Shown here one piece after another: positions 59,507-64,000 of a stretch of DNA of 64,000 nucleotides. The DNA comes from Synechococcus sp. PROS-7-1 (GTDB lineage: Bacteria; Cyanobacteriota; Cyanobacteriia; PCC-6307; Cyanobiaceae), in assembly GCF_014279795.1 (NCBI RefSeq), contig NZ_CP047945.1, forward strand, positions 1,942,572 to 2,006,571, given 5' to 3'. A program made the position numbers and the translations under genes. The number at the start of each line of letters is the position of its first letter. The first letter of the stretch is position 1. The notes under the pieces are model-generated. The model did no database searches and was not told where the DNA came from. It worked only from the letters and a program-made list of their open reading frames with translations.

Positions 59507-62281
59507 TTAGGCAGCCCTCTCGGTCGCTGGATTCAACGGCTCTGATTCCGCCGCTGCAGCCTTGAGCAAATCATCCGCTTCCGCCACAGGGAAGCGATTG
59601 ATTGCTTTCAGCGCCTGTCGGGCATGGCTGCGCAGTTGCTCGCTGATCGCCTCGCAGTAAGGAACCTGTGCCAGCAGATCAATGGTGCGTCGCATGATCC
59701 GCACCACATCACCCTCATCCAGCGACGTGTTGGCGATCAGATCATTCCAGGCCACACCGCGGGCCCAGGCCTCCACAAGTCCCATGAGTTCAGGCTCCCA
59801 CCAGGCAGGCACCACAACCCGGTGACGTTCCTGAGCCCGCAGCAGTTCCCGACGAATTCCCGAGAGATCATGAAGAGCTTCTTCCGCCCGCGGCGGCGGC
59901 GGAAAGCCACTCCAGAGGTCGGGGCGATTCACTTCGGTGCTAATCGCTTCGAACACCGCTGCGAGTTCAGCTGGAGGCAGATCATCGAGATGGCCACTCA
60001 TCAACGCGAGACCCAGCCATAACTCGTTGTCGCCCCGCAGAGCCGCCACGGTTCTGCCGATTTCCGTGGGCACCAGGTCGTCGAGAGCTCCGAAATGCTG
60101 AAGGATCTCCATCAAGGCAACAAACGTGTCCCAGTGCCGGTTGGCACGGTGATGGAGCAGTTGCTGGCGCTCGGTGATTTCCAGTTCCAGCTCCTCCATG
60201 CGCCGCCGGTGCTTCTTGAGCTGTTTGCGATCCCCCCAACGATGGGCTGGATGGACTTCCAGCTCAGCCTCAAGCTCCTGAACAGACTGCAACTGGGTCA
60301 GAACCTCCCCGGCAAGGTCGTACTGGGGTGTGGTCATGTCATGGCGTTGGGCCATGTGGCCCACAGCGAGAGCGAGGCCACCGCTCTGCTGATCTCCATG
60401 GCGAAGCTCTCCAGCGCGTCCCAGCTCAGGCGTCTGCAGCCCTTCAACCTGCAGACAGCTGAGTTCGGCATGAAGGCTGACCACCGCCTGACAGGGCAGC
60501 AAGAGCCAGACGTTGTCGTTGGTGAGGCAAAGCAGAAGCGGAAACTGACCGGGGCCCTCGCATTTCTCCACAATCACCGCCGGCGTGACTCCACCGCGCA
60601 ACTGGGGAGCCTTCAGACTGACCAGCGTGCCAACGCTGGCGAACTGAAGTGCCAGCGTGAGCTCGTGGGCAAGGGTTTCTTCGGCCTGCTGCTGAAGGAT
60701 GCGCAACAACCGCCTTTCTTCGCGGAGACGGCTGCGCAACTTTTCATAGTCTTCGAAATCTTCCCAGGGCACATCACCGGCGGTGCCCTGCAACTGCCCG
60801 AGCTGAAGACGCAGCTGCTGAAGAATCTCCTCCTCCTCAACCAAATCGAGACTGGCGAGATAGCGGCCGAAGCTTCGTTCAACCAGCTCCCGAGCCTTGG
60901 CCAGATCGTGGCGCTGCAAGAGATTGAGCACCATCCCGTAGCTGGGTGTGAACTGACTGACAAGGGGATCCGCTGGGCTTGTGGCCAGCTGCCCCGCCTC
61001 TCGCACCCCTTCAAAACGACTCTGCACCGTCACCACATAGCCCTTTGAATCCAAGCCACGCCGACCGGCACGACCGGCCATCTGCAGGAATTCGCTGGCC
61101 ATCAGCGGCCTGTGGCCCCGCTCCGTGCGCTTGGAGAGAGCGGCGATCACGGTGCTGCGCGCAGGCATGTTGATCCCAGCGGCAAGGGTTTCCGTTGCGA
61201 ACACAACCTTCACCAAGCCCTGCTGGAACAACTCCTCGATCAGCTCTTTCCACGCCGGCAACACGCCGGCGTGGTGAGCCGCAATCCCTCGCAGGAGCGC
61301 ATCGGCATGCAAGCCATCGCGTACGGCTTCAGGATTGGCCGCGGTGTAGGCCTTGAGGCGTTCACGGATACGCGCTTGCTCGGACTCATTGACCAGACAC
61401 TGCACCCCGAGATCACGCACAGCCTTGTCACACCCCCGGCGACTGAAGATGAAATAGATCGCCGGCAACATCTCCCGCTCCGCCATCTGAGCGACCACAA
61501 AACTGATCGGCGGAGGCTCGGGCTGGGGAGGGCGTTGAGAGCGTCCCTTGCGCTTGTTTCCCTTGGGAGCACGCCACACCTTGCAGTTGGGATGTAAGCC
61601 GGTGCCTTGGTCATTCAGCAACGGATGCAGGCCCTTGGCGCTGCAGAAACTGAACTGGAGGGGGACGGGTCTGAAGTCGCTGAGCACCAGACGCGTTGGG
61701 CCATGAACCCGTTCAATCCAGTCGGTGAGCTGACCGGCATTGGCAACCGTGGCGGACAGCGCCACCAGCTGCACTGGCAATGGGCAGTGAATGATCGACT
61801 CCTCCCAAACCGTGCCGCGCTGCGAGTCATTCATGTAGTGGCATTCATCGAGCACCACCGCCTCCACATCCGCTAGCGGGTCATCACACTCATCCGCTTC
61901 CGCGTAAAGCATGTTGCGGAAGATCTCTGTGGTCATCACCACGATCGAGGCCTCACGGTTCACGCTGAGGTCACCAGTCATCAAACCGACGTTGTCGGCC
62001 CCAAACTGCTCACGAAAGTCGCGCAGTTTCTGATTGGAAAGAGCCTTGAGAGGCGTGGTGTAGAACACCTTCTGGCCATGGGCGATGGCCCGGTAAATGG
62101 CGTATTCACCCACGAGGGTCTTGCCAGATCCCGTCGGGGCGCTCACGACTACGGAATGCCCCTGATTGAGAGCATCGATCGCTTCCAGCTGGAAGTCATC
62201 CAGAGGGAAGGGGAAGAGTTGCGCCGGATCAGGAGATCCCACACTGGCGGGCTGTGCAGCCTGGGGGTCCTGATCCTTCAT
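59507..62281 (-). CDS. Ski2-like DEAD/DEAH-box RNA helicase (DSHCT domain)
   Basis: The 924-residue protein has the P-loop SAPTGSGKTLVGEYA, VLDECHYMND (DEVH variant, DECH), LSATVANA and FLQMAGRAGRRGLD (motif VI). The C-terminal 250 residues match the DSHCT domain (WLGLALMSGHLDDLPP, LANTSLDEGDVVRIM-like). Homologues occur in cyanobacteria and chloroplasts (ISE2-type), where they act in RNA metabolism. It is convergent with fumC. Confidence 0.93.
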   Translation of the reverse strand: MKDQDPQAAQPASVGSPDPAQLFPFPLDDFQLEAIDALNQGHSVVVSAPTGSGKTLVGEYAIYRAIAHGQKVFYTTPLKALSNQKLRDFREQFGADNVGLMTGDLSVNREASIVVMTTEIFRNMLYAEADECDDPLADVEAVVLDECHYMNDSQRGTVWEESIIHCPLPVQLVALSATVANAGQLTDWIERVHGPTRLVLSDFRPVPLQFSFCSAKGLHPLLNDQGTGLHPNCKVWRAPKGNKRKGRSQRPPQPEPPPISFVVAQMAEREMLPAIYFIFSRRGCDKAVRDLGVQCLVNESEQARIRERLKAYTAANPEAVRDGLHADALLRGIAAHHAGVLPAWKELIEELFQQGLVKVVFATETLAAGINMPARSTVIAALSKRTERGHRPLMASEFLQMAGRAGRRGLDSKGYVVTVQSRFEGVREAGQLATSPADPLVSQFTPSYGMVLNLLQRHDLAKARELVERSFGRYLASLDLVEEEEILQQLRLQLGQLQGTAGDVPWEDFEDYEKLRSRLREERRLLRILQQQAEETLAHELTLALQFASVGTLVSLKAPQLRGGVTPAVIVEKCEGPGQFPLLLCLTNDNVWLLLPCQAVVSLHAELSCLQVEGLQTPELGRAGELRHGDQQSGGLALAVGHMAQRHDMTTPQYDLAGEVLTQLQSVQELEAELEVHPAHRWGDRKQLKKHRRRMEELELEITERQQLLHHRANRHWDTFVALMEILQHFGALDDLVPTEIGRTVAALRGDNELWLGLALMSGHLDDLPPAELAAVFEAISTEVNRPDLWSGFPPPPRAEEALHDLSGIRRELLRAQERHRVVVPAWWEPELMGLVEAWARGVAWNDLIANTSLDEGDVVRIMRRTIDLLAQVPYCEAISEQLRSHARQALKAINRFPVAEADDLLKAAAAESEPLNPATERAA

Positions 62282-62290
62282 GGCGGGATC

Positions 62291-63247
62291 TTAGGGACGC
62301 TTTCGCCACAAGGCCGCCAGGAGACTGCCCAGCAGGGAATGCATCACAGCGGAGATCGCCCCTGGGAGAGCGGTGAGCGGATTCGCAAAGCCACCGGATC
62401 GCGCCAGAACAACCGCCAGTCCTGAGTTCTGCATCCCAACTTCAATGCTGATGGTGCGGCGTACAGCCCTGGGTTCACCCAGAAGGGCCGGCAGCAGGAA
62501 ACCGAGCAGGAAGCCACCACCGTGAAGAAGAGCCGTGGCCAGCACAAGCAGGCCTCCCTGACGCAGAAGCACCTCGCGCTGACTGCCCACGATTCCCGCA
62601 ACGATCAAGGCAATCGCCACGACCGCCAGCGGCGGCATCACAGGCTGCACTCTGGCTGCCAGGCGTGGCAGCCCCTGCTTAATCGCCACGCCGACCGTCA
62701 CCGGAACCAACACCACCTGCATCACATTCACCAGCAGAGTCCAGCCATCCACCGGCACATAGCGGCCCGCCAGTGCACTCGCGAGCAGGGGAGTCACCGC
62801 AACGGCCAGGAGGGTGCTCAGCGACGTCATCACCACCGAGAGCGCAACATCAGCCCGAGCGATCAAAGCCACCACATTGCTGGCTGTCCCCCCTGGGCAG
62901 CACCCAACCAGGATGAGCCCAACAGCCAGGGGCGGCTCCAGCTTCAGGACCCAGGCCAGCGATGCAGCAAGAGCCGGCATCACCAGAAACTGAGCTCCCA
63001 CACCGATCAGGGCAGCCCGCGGCGGAATCATGGCCCGGCGGAAATCAGCGGGAGAGAGACCCAGCCCCATGCCCAGCATGATCAGAGCAAGAGACCAGAC
63101 GATCACCGGCCCTGCCACCCAGGTGAACAAGTCGGGCTGCAGCAGTGAGAGCAACGCTGCCAGCAGGGTCCACAACGGAAAGAAAAGAGTGAAGCGCTCC
63201 AACCCCTCAACCGCTTCCGATGGAAACGGCAGCAAATTCACCCTCAC
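62291..63247 (-). CDS. Bile acid:sodium symporter (BASS) family transporter
   Basis: About 319 residues from GTG 63247 with 9-10 hydrophobic segments. The BASS pattern is VGLILVGCCPGGTASNVVAL and ISIEVGMQNSGLAVVLA. BASS proteins move organic anions with sodium; in plants and cyanobacteria some carry pyruvate, but not bicarbonate like SbtA. Substrate unknown. A longer frame into bioF is not credible. Confidence 0.9.
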   Translation of the reverse strand: MRVNLLPFPSEAVEGLERFTLFFPLWTLLAALLSLLQPDLFTWVAGPVIVWSLALIMLGMGLGLSPADFRRAMIPPRAALIGVGAQFLVMPALAASLAWVLKLEPPLAVGLILVGCCPGGTASNVVALIARADVALSVVMTSLSTLLAVAVTPLLASALAGRYVPVDGWTLLVNVMQVVLVPVTVGVAIKQGLPRLAARVQPVMPPLAVVAIALIVAGIVGSQREVLLRQGGLLVLATALLHGGGFLLGFLLPALLGEPRAVRRTISIEVGMQNSGLAVVLARSGGFANPLTALPGAISAVMHSLLGSLLAALWRKRP

Positions 63248-63280
63248 TCTGCAGGGCGACCAGGGCCCAAAGTGGTGGCT

Positions 63281-64000
63281 ATGACAGTCCCACCCACCCG
63301 CCGTCGACGACTGCGCACCTGGGCGCCATCCCACGATGGCGAAGGCCTGCATCCCGTGATTGATGCCGAAACAGGCCCAGCCCTGGTGGATCTGGCCAGC
63401 AATGACTACCTCGGGCTGAGTCACCACCCGGAGTTAATCGCCGCGGCCGAGGGTGAATTGCAACGCAGTGGTGTCGGTGCCGGTGGGTCCAGGCTGGTCA
63501 CAGGAAGCCGGCCGGTGCATGACCGTCTGGAGGCGGCCCTGGCCGGTTGGCTGCAACGCGACAGGGTGTTTCTGTTTCCGAGCGGATTTCAAGCGAACCT
63601 CGCGGCGGTGTTGGCCCTGGCCAACCGTCACACCACGGTGCTGGTCGATCGCTTGATCCACCATTCGCTGCTGGTGGGAGTCCAGGCCAGTGGAGCCCAG
63701 CTGAAGCGCTTTGCCCACAATGATCTCAGCGCTCTGCAACACCAACTGCAGGCATGCCGCAGCCAGCGCCCGGATGCACGCCTGGTGGTGATCAGCGAAA
63801 GCCTGTTCAGCATGGAGGGCACCAGCCCGGATGTGCCGGCCCTAGCCGCACTTTGTCGGGCCTACAGCGCCCATCTGCTCCTGGATGAAGCCCATGCGCT
63901 CGGGGTCCTCGGAGATGAGGGACGAGGCCTTGGCCTGGGCGTGGAGGGCATCGCCATGATCAGCGGCACCTTTGGCAAGGCCTTCGGCAGCGGTGGAGCT
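63281..64000 (+). CDS. bioF: 8-amino-7-oxononanoate synthase (bioF), 3' end cut by window
   Basis: The 240 codons to the window edge encode LVDLASNDYLGLSHHPELIA, GAGGSRLVTGSRPVH, LLLDEAHALGVLGDEGRGLG and SGTFGKAFGS with the PLP-binding Lys. It makes KAPA in biotin synthesis. A closely related alternative is 2-amino-3-ketobutyrate CoA ligase, but the N-terminal layout and SNDYLGL favour BioF. Start ATG 63281; GTG 63272 or 63275 are in frame upstream. Confidence 0.9.
   Translation, partial: MTVPPTRRRRLRTWAPSHDGEGLHPVIDAETGPALVDLASNDYLGLSHHPELIAAAEGELQRSGVGAGGSRLVTGSRPVHDRLEAALAGWLQRDRVFLFPSGFQANLAAVLALANRHTTVLVDRLIHHSLLVGVQASGAQLKRFAHNDLSALQHQLQACRSQRPDARLVVISESLFSMEGTSPDVPALAALCRAYSAHLLLDEAHALGVLGDEGRGLGLGVEGIAMISGTFGKAFGSGGA

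Noticed and set aside
60095-61048. A 317-codon plus-strand frame inside the helicase
   Set aside because: Antisense shadow; the helicase motifs are unambiguous on the minus strand.

Overview
This window reads as the chromosome of a marine picocyanobacterium of the Synechococcus/Cyanobium type. It is GC-rich and gene-dense. It encodes photosystem II cytochrome c550 (psbV), a photosynthetic ferredoxin (petF), ferredoxin-thioredoxin reductase (ftrV), the phycobilisome core genes apcE-apcABC, a cyanobacterial split F-type ATP synthase, system II cytochrome c biogenesis (ccdA-ccs1), a PII protein and Ycf65. The allophycocyanin core argues against Prochlorococcus. I see no insertion sequence, prophage, CRISPR array or rRNA operon; one tRNA gene (Val, GAC) is present. 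Genus-level assignment is inference from gene content.

Layout. 1-5.1 kb (minus strand): the 5' part of a 5-oxoprolinase/hydantoinase gene that runs off the left edge, nagB and a SpoIID-domain protein, with overlapping ends. 5.2-10.3 kb: rnz, psbV, a hypothetical gene, petF, prmA, serA. 10.4-18.8 kb: a membrane protein coupled to a PSII S4-domain protein, tRNA-Val, murD, an EVE-domain protein, several small cyanobacterial families (DUF2811, DUF1818), rpoZ, an Hsp70-like ATPase and ftrV. 18.8-26.7 kb: pyrR, gpmI, secG, mscL, groESL divergent from atpD-atpC, and ycf65. 26.7-36 kb: a HAD hydrolase, a cation antiporter, pepP, then CNNM-GTPase-nadD-nadE and ald. 36-38.8 kb (minus): a compact uncharacterised operon (ferredoxin, 64-aa protein, DUF3326, SEC-C protein) and a 2OG-Fe(II) oxygenase-like gene. 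38.8-45.8 kb (minus): a methyltransferase followed by the large ATP synthase operon atpI-B-E-G-F-H-A-C. 46-50.5 kb: apcE, then apcA-apcB-apcC. 50.6-64 kb: ftsW, ccdA, ccs1, queF, small unknown proteins, glnB, tlyA, purB, a likely unannotated 33-residue membrane peptide, fumC, a Ski2-like helicase, a BASS transporter and the start of bioF.

Together the genes serve photosynthetic energy conversion (ATP synthase, PSII, phycobilisome core, ferredoxin and thioredoxin redox), core metabolism (serine, NAD, purine, glycolysis, fumarate, biotin), cell-wall synthesis (murD, ftsW) and chaperones. No clearly new multi-gene system such as a defence island or biosynthetic cluster is visible. The best leads are: a pair of inverted TTTTCCACA (cyanobacterial DnaA-box-like) sites in a non-coding gap, a perfect 16-bp hairpin over a stop codon, a 33-aa membrane ORF joined to fumC, the ferredoxin/DUF3326 operon, a methyltransferase fused into the atp operon, and two genes whose conserved N-termini lack ATG/GTG/TTG starts. 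All calls come from reading the sequence; no database search was run.
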